A stretch of 43,067 nt of DNA from Pelagibacteraceae bacterium AG-325-E13 (GTDB taxonomy: Bacteria; Pseudomonadota; Alphaproteobacteria; Pelagibacterales; Pelagibacteraceae), in the NCBI GenBank assembly GCA_003282965.1, contig QBYF01000008.1:1-43067 (forward strand), given 5' to 3'. The notes beneath the pieces were generated by a model, which saw only the letters and a list, made by a program, of their open reading frames with translations, searched no databases and had not been told where the DNA came from. Made by a program: the position numbers and the translations under genes. How positions within the stretch are numbered: the first letter of the stretch is position 1; each line of letters starts with the position of its first letter. Below, piece after piece: positions 15,155 to 25,588 of the stretch.

Positions 15155-16507
15155 ATGTTTGAAAACTTAACAAATAAATTAGAAAATATTTTTTCTAAAC
15201 TTAAAAGCGCTCCTTCCTTAACAGAGGAGCAAGTTGAGTCTGGTTTAAAAGAAATACGACTAGCTTTATTAGATGCAGATGTAGCACTTCCTGTCACTAA
15301 AGAATTAATTTCAAATATTAAGCCTAAAGCCATCGGCCAAAAAATAATTAAATCAACTTCTCCTGGTCAAATGATAGTTAAAATTGTTTACGATGAATTA
15401 GTAAATATTTTAGGTTCTAAAAATGAAGAACTAAATTTTAAAGCTGTACCGCCTATTTCTCTATTATTGGTTGGTTTACAAGGCTCAGGAAAAACAACTT
15501 CAGCAGCGAAACTAGCAAAAAACATTCAGAAGAATAATAAAAAAAAAGTAATGTTAGTTAGTTTAGATGTTTACAGACCAGCAGCTCAAGAGCAGCTTAA
15601 ATTTCTTGCAGAGGCAAATGAAATCCAATGTTTGCCAATAGTTGAAAAGCAACAACCAATCGATATTACCAAAAGAGCTTTGAATGCTGCTAATTTAAAT
15701 GGTTCAGATATTATAATATTTGATACAGCAGGCAGGACTCAAATAGATCTACCTATGATGTCTGAAATAAAACAAATTAAAGATATTACAAAACCAGCTG
15801 AAACAATCTTAGTTGCAGACTCCTTAACAGGACAAATAGCTGTTAACGTAGCTAAAGAGTTCGACTCTGCAGTTAATCTTTCAGGAATTATACTTACTAG
15901 AGTTGATGGAGATGCAAGAGGTGGAGCAGCATTGAGCATGAAACATGTTACGGGTAAACCAATAAAATTTATTGGAGTAGGAGAAAAAATTACAGATCTA
16001 GAAACATTTCACCCTGACAGATTAGCAAATAGAATTTTAGGTATGGGAGACGTTGTTACTCTAGTTGAAAAAGCACAACAGGATTTAAGTGAAGAAAAAA
16101 TTAAAAGAGCTGAAGAAGATTTGAAAAAAGGAATATTTACTATGGATTCCTATTTAGCTCAGTTGAGACAGATGAAGAAAATGGGAGGAATGGAAGGAGT
16201 TATGTCCATGCTTCCGGGAGTAAATAAAATGAAAGCTAAAATGGATCAAGCAAATATTGATGAGAAGATGTTAGTAGAGAATGAAGCTATAATATTATCG
16301 ATGACTAAAAAAGAGAAAGAAAATCCAAAAATAATAAGTGGATCTAGAAGAAAAAGAATTGCAATAGGATCAGGTGTAGATGTTTCTAAGATAAATAAAT
16401 TACTTAAACAATTCAAGATGATGTCAGAAATGATGAAAAAAATGTCACAAGGAAAAAAAATTCCATCTGGAATGATACCAGATGAAATGCTTAATCAACT
16501 AAAATGA
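15155..16507 (+). CDS. ffh: Signal recognition particle protein Ffh (SRP54)
   Basis: This 450-residue GTPase binds SRP RNA and signal peptides emerging from the ribosome and hands the complex to FtsY. The N-terminal start MFENLTNKLENIFSKLK is family-typical, which is why ATG 15155 is chosen over the TTG at 15137. The P-loop GLQGSGKTT lies at residues 107-115, followed by DVYRPAAQEQL, DTAGRTQIDLPMM, TRVDGDARGGAAL and the G-domain end GVGEKITDLETFHPDR. The C-terminal methionine-rich M domain is clear (QLRQMKKMGGMEGVMSMLPG, later MMSEMMKKMSQGKKIP). It leads the ffh-rpsP-trmD-rplS operon, and is preceded by a structured leader-like segment. Confidence 0.97.
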   Translation: MFENLTNKLENIFSKLKSAPSLTEEQVESGLKEIRLALLDADVALPVTKELISNIKPKAIGQKIIKSTSPGQMIVKIVYDELVNILGSKNEELNFKAVPPISLLLVGLQGSGKTTSAAKLAKNIQKNNKKKVMLVSLDVYRPAAQEQLKFLAEANEIQCLPIVEKQQPIDITKRALNAANLNGSDIIIFDTAGRTQIDLPMMSEIKQIKDITKPAETILVADSLTGQIAVNVAKEFDSAVNLSGIILTRVDGDARGGAALSMKHVTGKPIKFIGVGEKITDLETFHPDRLANRILGMGDVVTLVEKAQQDLSEEKIKRAEEDLKKGIFTMDSYLAQLRQMKKMGGMEGVMSMLPGVNKMKAKMDQANIDEKMLVENEAIILSMTKKEKENPKIISGSRRKRIAIGSGVDVSKINKLLKQFKMMSEMMKKMSQGKKIPSGMIPDEMLNQLK

Positions 16508-16517
16508 AAGGTATAAA

Positions 16518-16931
16518 ATGTTAAGAATAAGATTATCAATGGGCGGTGTAAGGAAAAGACCTATTTATAAAATAGTAGTAGCTGACGGTAGATATCCAAG
16601 AGATGGTAAGTTTATTGAAAAACTTGGATCCTATAATCCTTTACTACCAAAAGATAAGAAAGAAAGAATCAAGGTAGAATTTGAAAGAGTTAAATATTGG
16701 ATAAGCAAAGGTGCTCAACCAACTTTAAGAGTTTCAAGGATATTAGGAGAAATGAAATTGATGCCTATGCCTAAGCCAGGTAACAATCCTTTAAAAGCCA
16801 TTCCTAAAAAAGATAGAAAAAAAGGGGATAAAGAAGAACCAAAAGCAGAAGCTAAGAAAGAGGAACCTAAAGCAGAAGCTAAGAAAGAAGAACCAAAAGC
16901 AGAAGAAAAAAAAGAGGAACCTAAAGCTTAG
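16518..16931 (+). CDS. rpsP: 30S ribosomal protein S16 with a repetitive acidic/basic C-terminal tail
   Basis: S16 is a primary assembly protein of the 30S subunit. The first roughly 85 residues are canonical (MLRIRLSMGGVRKRPIYKIV, PRDGKFIEKLGSYNPL, VKYWISKGAQPTLRV). The protein then continues with a low-complexity tail, ending in three and a half copies of a nine-residue unit EEPKAEAKK. Usual bacterial S16 is about 80-100 residues, so 137 is long. It lies 10 bases after ffh and 17 bases before trmD. In many bacteria rimM lies between rpsP and trmD, and it is not present here. The start ATG follows a weak ribosome site (AAAGGT). Confidence 0.96.
   Translation: MLRIRLSMGGVRKRPIYKIVVADGRYPRDGKFIEKLGSYNPLLPKDKKERIKVEFERVKYWISKGAQPTLRVSRILGEMKLMPMPKPGNNPLKAIPKKDRKKGDKEEPKAEAKKEEPKAEAKKEEPKAEEKKEEPKA
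16833..16928 (+). repeat. 27-base in-frame tandem repeat in the rpsP tail
   Basis: Units at 16833-16859, 16860-16886, 16887-16913 and a partial unit at 16914-16928 encode EEPKAEAKK, EEPKAEAKK, EEPKAEEKK and EEPKA. The DNA copies differ mostly at third positions (GAA/GAG, CCA/CCT, AAA/AAG), so the amino acid repeat is conserved better than the DNA. This suggests either an older duplication or selection on the protein. Copy number could vary between strains. Confidence 0.9.
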
Positions 16932-16948
16932 CTCAAGGATTAGTACTT

Positions 16949-17650
16949 ATGTTTGGAGTAAAAATTTTTACTTTGTATCCAGATCTATATCCTGGACCAC
17001 TTAATACTGGTATTTATAAAAAGGCCCAGGAAAATAAAATTTGGGATTTAAAAGTGATAAACATTAGAGATTATGCTGCTGATAAGCATAGTTCAGTCGA
17101 TGATACACCTTTTGGAGGCGGTAGTGGAATGTTATTGAGACCAGATGTAGTAGCTTCAGCGTTAGATAAAAATTTACAAAGTAACGAAACTACAATTTAT
17201 TTGTCGCCAAAAGGAAAACAATTTAATCAAGAAGTTGCCAAAAAACTTAGTAAGCAAAAAAAACTAAATTTACTATGTGGTCATTTTGAAGGAATAGATC
17301 AAAGACTTTTGGAAACAAGAAATATCCAAGAATATAGCATTGGTGACTTTATATTGTCTGGAGGCGAGACAGCTTCGTTTGTTTTCATTGACTCAATTCT
17401 TCGATTATTACCTGGTGTCCTAGGAAACGATAATTCAGCAAAGGAAGAAAGTTTTGAAAACGATCTATTAGAGTATCCTCAATATACAAAACCTCAAAAT
17501 TGGGAAGGAAAAAGTGCTCCAGAGGTACTTTTATCGGGTGATCATGCTAAAATTAAGGGGTGGCGTTTATCTCAATCTGAGGCTATAACACGTCGCCAGA
17601 GGCCTGATCTTTGGAAAAAATATTTAAATAAAAAAAATGAAAAACATTGA
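16949..17650 (+). CDS. trmD: tRNA (guanine-N1)-methyltransferase TrmD
   Basis: TrmD methylates G37 next to the anticodon of several tRNAs using S-adenosylmethionine and prevents frameshifting. The 233-residue product has the family blocks [38 protein letters not shown], the knotted SAM site [12 protein letters not shown], and the C-terminal tRNA-binding part with [26 protein letters not shown] and TRRQRPDLW. The start at ATG 16949 follows an AAGGAT ribosome site at 16935-16940. It lies between rpsP and rplS, the standard bacterial order apart from the absent rimM, and its end overlaps the rplS start by 14 bases. Confidence 0.97.
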   Translation: MFGVKIFTLYPDLYPGPLNTGIYKKAQENKIWDLKVINIRDYAADKHSSVDDTPFGGGSGMLLRPDVVASALDKNLQSNETTIYLSPKGKQFNQEVAKKLSKQKKLNLLCGHFEGIDQRLLETRNIQEYSIGDFILSGGETASFVFIDSILRLLPGVLGNDNSAKEESFENDLLEYPQYTKPQNWEGKSAPEVLLSGDHAKIKGWRLSQSEAITRRQRPDLWKKYLNKKNEKH

Positions 17651-18146
17651 AGATATAAATAAAGAAGCAATAAAAAAAATTATTGCCAATAAAAAGATAA
17701 CTGATTTTTCTGCTGGTGATACAATTAAAGTTGGAGTAAAAATTGTAGAGGGCAAAAGAGAAAGAATTCAGTACTTTGAAGGCGTTTGTATAGCTAAAAA
17801 AAATAGAGATTTAAACTCATCTTTTACAGTTAGAAAGATATCATTCGGAGAGGGTGTTGAGAGAACATTTGCACTATATAGTCCAAACGTTGATTCAATT
17901 AAAGTTACTAGATCAGGAAAAGTTAGAAGAGCAAAGCTTTATTATTTAAGAGATAGAAAAGGTAAATCAGCGAGAATAGCTGAAAAAATTAAAAAAAAAA
18001 TTGGAGTAGATATTTCATCTCAATCTACTGAGCCTGAAAAAAAAGTAGTTTCAATTGTGAAAGAAGAAAAAAAACCAGAAGAAAATAAAAAAGATACTTC
18101 TGTTGTTCAGAAAAAAGCTGAGACAAAAACTAACGATAAAAAATAA
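17637..18146 (+). CDS. rplS: 50S ribosomal protein L19 with a charged C-terminal extension
   Basis: L19 sits at the interface of the ribosomal subunits. Canonical blocks are [58 protein letters not shown] and the terminal [17 protein letters not shown]. The normal protein is about 115-130 residues, while this one has 169 because of a Lys/Glu-rich, low-complexity tail after residue about 125. A similar kind of tail is found on S16 two genes upstream. The start overlaps trmD by 14 bases. Only 11 bases separate the stop from leuC, so cotranscription with the leucine genes is likely. Confidence 0.96.
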   Translation: MKNIEDINKEAIKKIIANKKITDFSAGDTIKVGVKIVEGKRERIQYFEGVCIAKKNRDLNSSFTVRKISFGEGVERTFALYSPNVDSIKVTRSGKVRRAKLYYLRDRKGKSARIAEKIKKKIGVDISSQSTEPEKKVVSIVKEEKKPEENKKDTSVVQKKAETKTNDKK

Positions 18147-18157
18147 TAAAATTTTTG

Positions 18158-19558
18158 ATGTCTAAGACTCTATATGATAAAATATGGGAAAACCATCTTG
18201 TTCACGAACAATCTGATGGAACCTCATTAATTTATGTTGATCGTCACTTAGTTCATGAAGTTACAAGTCCTCAAGCTTTTGAAGGCTTAAGAATTCAAAA
18301 GAGAAAAGTAAGAAGACCAGAATTAACATTGGCAGTACCAGACCATAATGTTCCGACAACAGATAGAAGCAAAGGAATTGGTGATGAAGAATCTAAAATC
18401 CAAGTAGATACATTAAGAAAAAATTGTAAAGAATTTGGAGTTGAACTATTTGATGTTAACGATAAAAGACAAGGAATAGTTCATATTATTGGACCAGAAC
18501 AAGGCTTTACTCAACCGGGAACAGTTATAGTATGCGGAGATAGCCATACTGCTACACATGGCGCATTTGGTGCTTTAGCTTTTGGAATTGGAACCTCAGA
18601 AGTAGAGCATGTACTTGCAACTCAAACTTTAATTCAGAAGAAGTCTAAAAATTTAAGAATTAATGTAAATGGGACTTTACCTAAAGGCGTTACAGCTAAA
18701 GATGTTATTTTGAAAATTATTGGAACAATTGGAACCGCTGGCGGCACCGGCTATGTCATTGAATTTTCTGGAGAAGTAATAAGAAATTTAAGTATGGAAG
18801 AAAGAATGACCGTTTGTAATATGACTATAGAAGCAGGAGCTAGAGCAGGATTAATTGCTCCAGACGAAAAAACTTTTGAATATCTCAAAGATAAAAAAAT
18901 GTCTCCAAAAGGAGAAAACTGGAATAAAGCACTAAAATTTTGGAAATCTTTATATTCAGATAAAAGTTGTAAATTTGATAAAGAAATCAATATTAATGGA
19001 AAAGAAATAGAACCACTAGTTACTTGGGGTACTTCTCCTCAAGACGTATCTCCAGTAACCGGAGTTGTGCCAGATCCTAATAAAGAAACTAATGAAGATA
19101 GAAAAATGGCTATGAAAAGGTCTTTAGAATACATGGGATTAAAAGCGAATACTAAAATATCTGATATAAAAATAGACAAAATATTCATTGGTAGCTGTAC
19201 AAACGGAAGAATTGAGGATCTTAGGTTAGCCGCAGAACTTTTAAAAGGTAAAAAAATTGCAAATAATGTAAGTGCTATGGTAGTACCTGGATCAGGACTT
19301 GTTAAAGCTCAAGCCGAGCAAGAGGGTTTGCACAAAATATTTATTGAAGCTGGATTTGAGTGGCGAGAACCAGGATGTTCAATGTGTTTAGGTATGAATC
19401 CAGACCAATTAAAACCCAAAGAAAGATGTGCATCTACATCAAATAGAAATTTTGAAGGAAGACAAGGAAGAGGTGGCAGAACTCATTTAGTGAGTCCCGG
19501 TATGGCGATCGCCGCTGCAATCACCGGACACCTTTCAGATGTTAGAGAAATTAAATAA
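18158..19558 (+). CDS. leuC: 3-isopropylmalate dehydratase, large subunit LeuC
   Basis: LeuC carries the [4Fe-4S] cluster of isopropylmalate isomerase in leucine synthesis. The 466-residue product begins [14 protein letters not shown] and shows [38 protein letters not shown] and the cluster cysteines in [12 protein letters not shown] and [13 protein letters not shown]. The length is usual. ATG 18158 is preferred to the TTG at 18155 because it begins the standard N terminus. Its TAA overlaps the leuD ATG by one base (TAATG). It works as a heterodimer with LeuD in the cytoplasm. Confidence 0.97.
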   Translation: MSKTLYDKIWENHLVHEQSDGTSLIYVDRHLVHEVTSPQAFEGLRIQKRKVRRPELTLAVPDHNVPTTDRSKGIGDEESKIQVDTLRKNCKEFGVELFDVNDKRQGIVHIIGPEQGFTQPGTVIVCGDSHTATHGAFGALAFGIGTSEVEHVLATQTLIQKKSKNLRINVNGTLPKGVTAKDVILKIIGTIGTAGGTGYVIEFSGEVIRNLSMEERMTVCNMTIEAGARAGLIAPDEKTFEYLKDKKMSPKGENWNKALKFWKSLYSDKSCKFDKEININGKEIEPLVTWGTSPQDVSPVTGVVPDPNKETNEDRKMAMKRSLEYMGLKANTKISDIKIDKIFIGSCTNGRIEDLRLAAELLKGKKIANNVSAMVVPGSGLVKAQAEQEGLHKIFIEAGFEWREPGCSMCLGMNPDQLKPKERCASTSNRNFEGRQGRGGRTHLVSPGMAIAAAITGHLSDVREIK

Positions 19559-20166
19559 TGGAAAAATTTTTAAAATTAAAAAGTATACCTTCTTATTTGT
19601 CTTTACAGAATATAGATACAGATATGATAATTCCAAAACAATTTTTAAAGACTATTAAGAGAACAGGTCTAGGAAAAAGTTTATTTTATGAAATGCGATA
19701 CGACGAAAATGGAAAAATGATAGAAAAATTTATATTAAATAAAGAGCCATATAATAAATCTAAAATTTTATTAGCAGGTAAAAATTTTGGTTGTGGATCA
19801 TCAAGAGAGCATGCACCTTGGGCATTGTCTGATTTTGGTATTAAAAGTGTTATCAGCTCTAGCTTTGCAGATATATTTTATAATAATTGTTTTAAAAACG
19901 GCATATTACCAATAAAGATCAGTGAAGAAAAAGTTTTGGAACTATCAGATTATTCAAAAAGACAAGAAGAAATTGAAATAAATTTAGAAAAGCAAGAAAT
20001 ATATTTTGGTAATAACGTTTTAAAATTTGAGCTAGATCAATTTAAAAAGAAATGTTTGATCGAAGGATTGGATGATATCGACTTATCAATGAAAAAAGTC
20101 GAACAAATTGATAATTATGAAAAAATAATTAACACAAATAAACCTTGGATGTTAAGAAATGAATAA
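19558..20166 (+). CDS. leuD: 3-isopropylmalate dehydratase, small subunit LeuD
   Basis: LeuD is the swivelling small subunit of isopropylmalate isomerase. The 202-residue protein has the family blocks [51 protein letters not shown], and a C-terminal domain of normal size ending with KPWMLRNE. It is coupled to leuC by the TAATG overlap and to leuB by an 8-base overlap, which fits stoichiometric production of the leucine enzymes. No anomalies are visible. Confidence 0.96.
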   Translation: MEKFLKLKSIPSYLSLQNIDTDMIIPKQFLKTIKRTGLGKSLFYEMRYDENGKMIEKFILNKEPYNKSKILLAGKNFGCGSSREHAPWALSDFGIKSVISSSFADIFYNNCFKNGILPIKISEEKVLELSDYSKRQEEIEINLEKQEIYFGNNVLKFELDQFKKKCLIEGLDDIDLSMKKVEQIDNYEKIINTNKPWMLRNE

Positions 20167-21265
20167 AACCAAAAGTAGAAAAATTTTATTATTACCAGGT
20201 GACGGAATTGGACCAGAAGTAGTTAGAGAAGTAAAAAAAATAATAGAATGGTTTAATAAAAACAAATCTTTAGACTTTAGTTTTGAAGAAGAGCTTATAG
20301 GCGGTGCATCGATTGATGCAAACAAAATTCCTATAACTGACGAAGTTTTCTACAAGTCATTAGAATCAGACGCGGTAATCCTAGGCGCTTGTGGGGGTCC
20401 TAAGTGGGATAATTTAGAGTTTTCTAAAAGACCAGAAAGAGCTCTTTTAAAATTAAGAAAAGAATTAAAATTATTTGCAAATTTAAGACCTGCAATTTGT
20501 TTTAAGCAATTAGTTGACTCATCATCTTTAAAACCTGAAATAGTATCTGGTTTAGACATCATGATTGTAAGAGAGTTAACCGGAGGAATTTATTTTGGTG
20601 AACCAAGAGGAATTGAGCCAATAGAAAATAATGAGCGAAGAGGTATAAATACACACTCTTATACTACTGGTGAAATACAAAGAATAGCTAGAGTAGCTTT
20701 TGATTTAGCTAAAAAAAGAAAAAATAAAGTAACATCTTGCGAAAAATCCAATGTGATGGAAGCAGGAGTTTTATGGAGAGAAGAAGTACAGGCGCTAAAA
20801 GATAAAGAATATAAAAAAGTAGAACTTAATCATATGTTAGCAGATAATTGTGCTATGCAACTTTTAAGAAATCCGAAACAGTTTGACATAATACTAGCTG
20901 ATAATTTGTTTGGGGATATGCTTTCCGATGAAGCCGCGATGTTGACTGGTTCCCTAGGCCTATTGCCTTCTGCATCGCTAGGCTTAAGAGATAAAAAAGG
21001 AAAAATTAGATCTCTTTACGAGCCTGTTCACGGTTCGGCTCCAGATATTGCTGGAAAAAACGTTGCGAATCCTATCGCGACAATATTAAGTTTATCTATG
21101 GCCCTAAGGTATTCTTTAGATCTACCTAAAGAAGCTGATTTACTAGATGCTTCAGTTCAAACAGTGTTAGATGATGGTTTAAGGACTAAAGATATAATGT
21201 CAGTTGGCAAAAAAGAAGTCACAACAACCGATATGGGTGATGCAATTATATCAAAATTGAAATAA
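20159..21265 (+). CDS. leuB: 3-isopropylmalate dehydrogenase LeuB
   Basis: LeuB oxidatively decarboxylates 3-isopropylmalate with NAD, the third step of leucine synthesis. The 368-residue product has [16 protein letters not shown], the substrate-binding arginines in [32 protein letters not shown], the metal-binding aspartates in [17 protein letters not shown], and the nucleotide-binding segment [19 protein letters not shown]. The gene overlaps leuD by 8 bases and is 14 bases upstream of asd, giving a leuCDB-asd block. Length and motifs are normal. Confidence 0.97.
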   Translation: MNKTKSRKILLLPGDGIGPEVVREVKKIIEWFNKNKSLDFSFEEELIGGASIDANKIPITDEVFYKSLESDAVILGACGGPKWDNLEFSKRPERALLKLRKELKLFANLRPAICFKQLVDSSSLKPEIVSGLDIMIVRELTGGIYFGEPRGIEPIENNERRGINTHSYTTGEIQRIARVAFDLAKKRKNKVTSCEKSNVMEAGVLWREEVQALKDKEYKKVELNHMLADNCAMQLLRNPKQFDIILADNLFGDMLSDEAAMLTGSLGLLPSASLGLRDKKGKIRSLYEPVHGSAPDIAGKNVANPIATILSLSMALRYSLDLPKEADLLDASVQTVLDDGLRTKDIMSVGKKEVTTTDMGDAIISKLK

Positions 21266-21279
21266 AATAATTTAATAAT

Positions 21280-22272
21280 ATGAATTTCGCAATAATCGGT
21301 GCCACAGGCAACGTAGGCAGAACCACAATACAGGTATTAGAAAAATCAAAAATAGAAATTGATAACCTTTACTTAGTTGCGTCAGAAAAAAGTGCAGGAC
21401 AGAAATTAGTTTTCAAAAAAAAAGAGATAACCGTAGAGCAACTTGAAAAATATGATTTCTCAAAAGCAGAAATTACTATTTTTGCAGCAGGAAGCGAAAT
21501 AGCAAAAAAATGGGCCCCTCAAGCATCTAAAAAAACTATTGTTATTGATAATTCTAAATATTTTAGAATGAATAAAGACGTTCCTCTTGTGGTGGCAGAG
21601 GTAAACCCTAATGATTTAATTAACCATAACAATATCATAGCCAACCCTAATTGTTCGACCATTCAATTAATGCTTCCTTTAAAACCTCTTCATGATAAAT
21701 ACAAAATTAAAAGAGTTGTTGTTTCAACTTATCAAGCAGTTTCTGGAGCAGGTAAAGCATCTGTAGATGAATTATTTTCTCAGACAAAAGATTTTTTAGA
21801 TAATAAAAAGATAAATTCCAAAAATTTTACAAAACAAATAGCTTTTAATTTAATTCCTCATATAGATTCTTTTGTTGAAGATGGATATACGAAAGAAGAG
21901 TGGAAAATGGAGAATGAAACAAAAAAAATATTAGATAAAAAGATTGGTTTAACAGCTACCTGTGTAAGAGTTCCTGTGAAGACTTCCCACTCTGAGTCAG
22001 TAAATATTGAGTTTGAAAATGAATATGATTTAGAAATAGTAAAAAAAATATTATTAGATGCTCCAGGATGTCAAGTTGTTGATGAAAATAAAGACGGAGG
22101 ATATATTACACCCTTAGAGGCCGAAGGAGATTATTCGACTTTTATTTCCAGAATAAGAAAAGATCATTCTAATAATAAAGCGTTAAATATGTGGGTAGTT
22201 TCAGATAATTTATTAAAAGGAGCGGCTTTAAACACTGTTCAGATAGCAGAGTGTTTAATGAAGAAAAAATAA
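21280..22272 (+). CDS. asd: Aspartate-semialdehyde dehydrogenase
   Basis: This NADP-dependent enzyme makes aspartate semialdehyde, the branch point for lysine/diaminopimelate, threonine and methionine. The 330-residue protein has the Rossmann motif IIGATGNVGRTTIQVL, the catalytic Cys in ANPNCSTIQL (C125), YQAVSGAGKASVDEL and VRVPVKTSHSESV. It follows the leuCDB genes closely and shares the diaminopimelate route with dapF, encoded about 6 kb upstream on the other strand. The stop is 23 bases before the preferred sdhC start. Confidence 0.96.
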   Translation: MNFAIIGATGNVGRTTIQVLEKSKIEIDNLYLVASEKSAGQKLVFKKKEITVEQLEKYDFSKAEITIFAAGSEIAKKWAPQASKKTIVIDNSKYFRMNKDVPLVVAEVNPNDLINHNNIIANPNCSTIQLMLPLKPLHDKYKIKRVVVSTYQAVSGAGKASVDELFSQTKDFLDNKKINSKNFTKQIAFNLIPHIDSFVEDGYTKEEWKMENETKKILDKKIGLTATCVRVPVKTSHSESVNIEFENEYDLEIVKKILLDAPGCQVVDENKDGGYITPLEAEGDYSTFISRIRKDHSNNKALNMWVVSDNLLKGAALNTVQIAECLMKKK

Positions 22273-22295
22273 AAAGTTTAGTTTATAAGATAGTC

Positions 22296-22682
22296 ATGAA
22301 AAATAATAACAATCCTTTGAGTCCTCACTTACAAATTTATAGTTGGCAAATTTCATCTCTTCTTTCCATCGCTCATAGAATAGTTGGAGTAATTAATATC
22401 TTAGCAATTACATTAATTTGTTTTTGGACATTATCTTTGCTCTTAGGTGAAAATAGTTATCTTACAACAAAAATATTTTTAGAGTCATTTTTAGGAAAGT
22501 TTATAGTAATTTTCCTTTGTTGGACTTTTAGTTTTCATATATTAAATGAAATCAGACATTTAATATGGGATCTTGGTTATGGTTTTGATTTAAAGGTTTC
22601 AAAGATCACCGGTGTATTAGCTTTAGTTGGTTCATTCGTTTTTACAATCTTATTTTATTTAATTGGAAAAAATATTTTTTAA
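22296..22682 (+). CDS. sdhC: Succinate dehydrogenase cytochrome b556 subunit SdhC
   Basis: SdhC is one of the two membrane anchors of complex II and binds heme and quinone. The 128-residue product has the hallmark PLSPHLQIY near the N terminus, the quinone-site SIAHRIVG, and the heme-ligand His in FHILNEIRHLIWD (H81), with three membrane helices. ATG 22296 is chosen because it gives the standard N terminus; the GTG at 22251 would lie inside asd and add 15 unmatched residues. It starts the sdhCDAB set. Confidence 0.94.
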   Translation: MKNNNNPLSPHLQIYSWQISSLLSIAHRIVGVINILAITLICFWTLSLLLGENSYLTTKIFLESFLGKFIVIFLCWTFSFHILNEIRHLIWDLGYGFDLKVSKITGVLALVGSFVFTILFYLIGKNIF

Positions 22683-22683
22683 A

Positions 22684-23013
22684 ATGCATATTTCTACAAA
22701 AAAATGGTTATTTACTAAATTTAGCTCTTTAGTGCTTATTCCTTTAATGGTTTGGTTTATCTTAAGTTTTGTCTCAATTTATGAAAAAAACTACATCGAT
22801 GTCACCCTTTTCTTTATTCAGCAATCTTCAAAAATTTTGTTTTCTGCGTTTATAGTAATTGCTTTCTTTTTTTCAGCATTGACAATAAGTGAGATTTTTG
22901 AGGACTATATTCGAGATGAAAAAATCAAAAATGTCGCAAATAAACTACTTAATATATTTGCTATAATAATCCCAATAATTACTATTTTAGGAATATTTAA
23001 TTTATCAATATGA
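22684..23013 (+). CDS. sdhD: Succinate dehydrogenase membrane anchor SdhD
   Basis: The identification rests on position between sdhC and sdhA, the 109-residue size, three membrane helices, and the motif FEDYIRDE, which matches the TDYV/EDYV quinone-site motif (D74, Y75). The residue eleven places before that Asp, which is the heme-ligating His in E. coli SdhD (H71), is Phe (F63) here, and the surrounding segment [11 protein letters not shown] lacks any His. The ATG at 22684 is preferred over the TTG at 22663, which would overlap sdhC. The stop overlaps the sdhA start in ATGA. The loss of the heme ligand is unusual. Confidence 0.88.
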   Translation: MHISTKKWLFTKFSSLVLIPLMVWFILSFVSIYEKNYIDVTLFFIQQSSKILFSAFIVIAFFFSALTISEIFEDYIRDEKIKNVANKLLNIFAIIIPIITILGIFNLSI

Positions 23014-24785
23014 GCAGATATAAAATTATAGATCATGAATACGACGTAGTTGTTCTTGGAGCAGGTGGCTCAGGATTAAGAGCCGCGGTTGGTTTATCTG
23101 AAGCTGGTTTGAAAACTGCCTGTATCTCAAAAGTGTTCCCAACAAGAAGTCACACCTCTGCTGCTCAAGGAGGAATTTCTGCTGCCCTTGGTAATATGGG
23201 AGAAGATGATTGGAGATGGCATATGTACGATACAGTCAAAGGATCTGATTGGCTGGGAGACCAAGATGCTATTGAGTATCTCTGCAAAGAAGCACCCAGA
23301 GCTGTTGTAGAACTCGAAAGGTATGGCGTTCCCTTTAGCAGAACAGATGAGGGAAAAATTTATCAAAGACCTTTTGGAGGCATGACAAAAAATTATGGCA
23401 ATGGAACGGCTCAACGAACATGTGCAGCCGCAGACAGAACAGGTCACGCGATTTTACATACTTTATATGGTCAAGCTTTAAAACATAATACAGAATTTTT
23501 TATTGAATATTTTGCTTTGGATTTAATTATGAAAAATGGAGAGTGTAAAGGAGTTATTGCATGGAACTTGACCGATGGTACCATTCACAGATTTAGATCG
23601 CATATAACAATCGTAGCAACCGGTGGATATGGAAAAGTTTATTACTCTGCAACATCAGCCCACACTTGTACTGGGGATGGTAATGCTATGATTCTAAGAG
23701 CAGGGTTGCCACTTCAAGATATGGAATTTGTTCAATTTCATCCAACAGGCATTTATGGAGTCGGATGTTTAATTACTGAGGGGGCGAGAGGTGAAGGTGG
23801 ATTTCTTGTAAATGGTAAAGGTGAGAGATTTATGGAAAGGTATGCTCCTAATGCGAAAGATTTAGCATCAAGAGATGTAGTGAGCAGATCAATGGAAATG
23901 GAAATCAATGAGGGCAGAGGTGTTGGTAAAGAAAAAGATCACATTAGCTTACATTTAGATCATCTTGATAAAGCAGTTTTAGAGGAAAGGCTTCCAGGAA
24001 TATCAGAAGCAGCCAAAACATTCGCCAACGTTGATGTGAACAAAGAACCTATCCCAGTTGTTCCTACAGTTCACTATAATATGGGAGGGATACCAACTAA
24101 TTATAAAGCAGAAGTCTTAACATTAAATGGATCTGAAAAAACTGTCCCAGGGTTAATGGCTATAGGAGAAGCTGCTTGCGTTTCAGTTCATGGAGCAAAC
24201 AGATTAGGCTCTAATTCTTTAATTGATCTTGTAGTGTTTGGAAGAGCTGCAGCGAAGAGAGCTGCAGAGCTTATTAAACCTGGACAACCACACGAAGAGG
24301 TCTCTAACTCAGAAACAGATAAATGCTTGGATAGATTTGATAAAATTAGAAATTCAAGTGGATCTACTAAAACTTCTGAATTAAGGTTAAAGATGCAAAA
24401 AACCATGCAATCTAAATGCGCAGTATTTAGAACCGAGAAAACATTAAAAGAGGGTGTGGAAGAAATAAGAAAGCCTTACGACGGCATGAATGATATTTCT
24501 GTAAAAGATAAGTCATTATTATTCAATACGGATTTAGTTGAAACATTAGAATTTGATAATTTAATTCGCCAAGCATTAACTACTATGGACTCCGCATATA
24601 ATAGAAAAGAAAGTAGAGGAGCTCATGCTAGAGAAGATTTTAGTAAAAGAGATGATAAAAACTTTATGAAACATACTTTAGCTTGGCAAAATGAAAACAA
24701 AGTAGAGATAAAATATAGAGATGTTCACTCAAGAACATTGACTAATGACGTTCAGTACTTTCCTCCAAAGGAGAGAGTATATTAG
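23010..24785 (+). CDS. sdhA: Succinate dehydrogenase flavoprotein subunit SdhA
   Basis: SdhA oxidises succinate to fumarate and carries covalent FAD. The 591-residue protein has the dinucleotide motif [20 protein letters not shown], the FAD-attachment His in [17 protein letters not shown], the substrate region [20 protein letters not shown], and [17 protein letters not shown] near residue 400. The C-terminal end [13 protein letters not shown] is standard. The start overlaps sdhD in ATGA and sdhB follows 3 bases after the stop. It faces the cytoplasm in the membrane-bound complex II. Confidence 0.98.
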   Translation: MSRYKIIDHEYDVVVLGAGGSGLRAAVGLSEAGLKTACISKVFPTRSHTSAAQGGISAALGNMGEDDWRWHMYDTVKGSDWLGDQDAIEYLCKEAPRAVVELERYGVPFSRTDEGKIYQRPFGGMTKNYGNGTAQRTCAAADRTGHAILHTLYGQALKHNTEFFIEYFALDLIMKNGECKGVIAWNLTDGTIHRFRSHITIVATGGYGKVYYSATSAHTCTGDGNAMILRAGLPLQDMEFVQFHPTGIYGVGCLITEGARGEGGFLVNGKGERFMERYAPNAKDLASRDVVSRSMEMEINEGRGVGKEKDHISLHLDHLDKAVLEERLPGISEAAKTFANVDVNKEPIPVVPTVHYNMGGIPTNYKAEVLTLNGSEKTVPGLMAIGEAACVSVHGANRLGSNSLIDLVVFGRAAAKRAAELIKPGQPHEEVSNSETDKCLDRFDKIRNSSGSTKTSELRLKMQKTMQSKCAVFRTEKTLKEGVEEIRKPYDGMNDISVKDKSLLFNTDLVETLEFDNLIRQALTTMDSAYNRKESRGAHAREDFSKRDDKNFMKHTLAWQNENKVEIKYRDVHSRTLTNDVQYFPPKERVY

Positions 24786-24788
24786 GCG

Positions 24789-25565
24789 ATGGTTCAATTT
24801 AACCTTCCTCAAAATTCTAAGATTGAAGTAGGCAAGTACTATAAGGACATAACTAATTCCAAAAATTTAAAAAAAGTAAATGTTTACAGGTGGGATCCCT
24901 CTACAGGAAAAAATCCACAAGTCGATACTTTTGAAGTTGATATGGATAATTGTGGTCCAAAAGTTTTAGATATATTATTTAAAATTAAAAATGAGATTGA
25001 TCCATCTTTAACTTTTAGAAGATCATGTGCACATGGAGTATGTGGTTCATGTGCAATGAATATTGATGGAGTAAATACTTTAGCCTGTATAAAATCTCAT
25101 ACCGATATCAACGGAGATTTAAATGTCTATCCTCTTCCTCATCTTAAAGTTTTAAAAGATTTAATTGGGGATTTGACAACACTTTATAAACAGTACGAAT
25201 CTATAAAACCATGGCTAGAAACAAAACAAACTGGAGAAGAAAAAACTGAAATAAAACAGACACAAAAAGATAGAGAAAAGCTAGATGGTTATTATGAATG
25301 TATTCTCTGCGCTTGTTGTTCTACATCGTGTCCAAGTTATTGGTGGAATGGAGACAAATATCTTGGACCAGCAGTTCTTCTACAGGCTTACCGTTGGATT
25401 AATGATAGTAGAGATGGAGATAAAAAGGCAAGATTAAAAAAAGTTGCTGATGAATTAAAATTATATAGATGTCATACCATTATGAATTGCACTAATTCTT
25501 GTCCTAAAGGATTAAATCCAGCAAAAGCTATTGGTTCTATTAAGAAAATGCTTGCAACAAGTTAA
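24789..25565 (+). CDS. sdhB: Succinate dehydrogenase iron-sulfur subunit SdhB
   Basis: SdhB carries the three iron-sulfur clusters that pass electrons from SdhA to quinone. The 258-residue protein shows the 2Fe-2S cysteines in [18 protein letters not shown] and NTLACI, then the 4Fe-4S/3Fe-4S cysteines in [17 protein letters not shown] and in [18 protein letters not shown]. Length and motif spacing are normal. It ends the sdhCDAB block; mmsA follows 23 bases after the stop. Confidence 0.98.
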   Translation: MVQFNLPQNSKIEVGKYYKDITNSKNLKKVNVYRWDPSTGKNPQVDTFEVDMDNCGPKVLDILFKIKNEIDPSLTFRRSCAHGVCGSCAMNIDGVNTLACIKSHTDINGDLNVYPLPHLKVLKDLIGDLTTLYKQYESIKPWLETKQTGEEKTEIKQTQKDREKLDGYYECILCACCSTSCPSYWWNGDKYLGPAVLLQAYRWINDSRDGDKKARLKKVADELKLYRCHTIMNCTNSCPKGLNPAKAIGSIKKMLATS

Positions 25566-25588
25566 AAGCTTATTTATTCAATATTACC

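Noticed and set aside
22251-22295. GTG start for sdhC inside asd
   Set aside because: It adds 15 residues without family match; ATG 22296 gives the standard SdhC N terminus.
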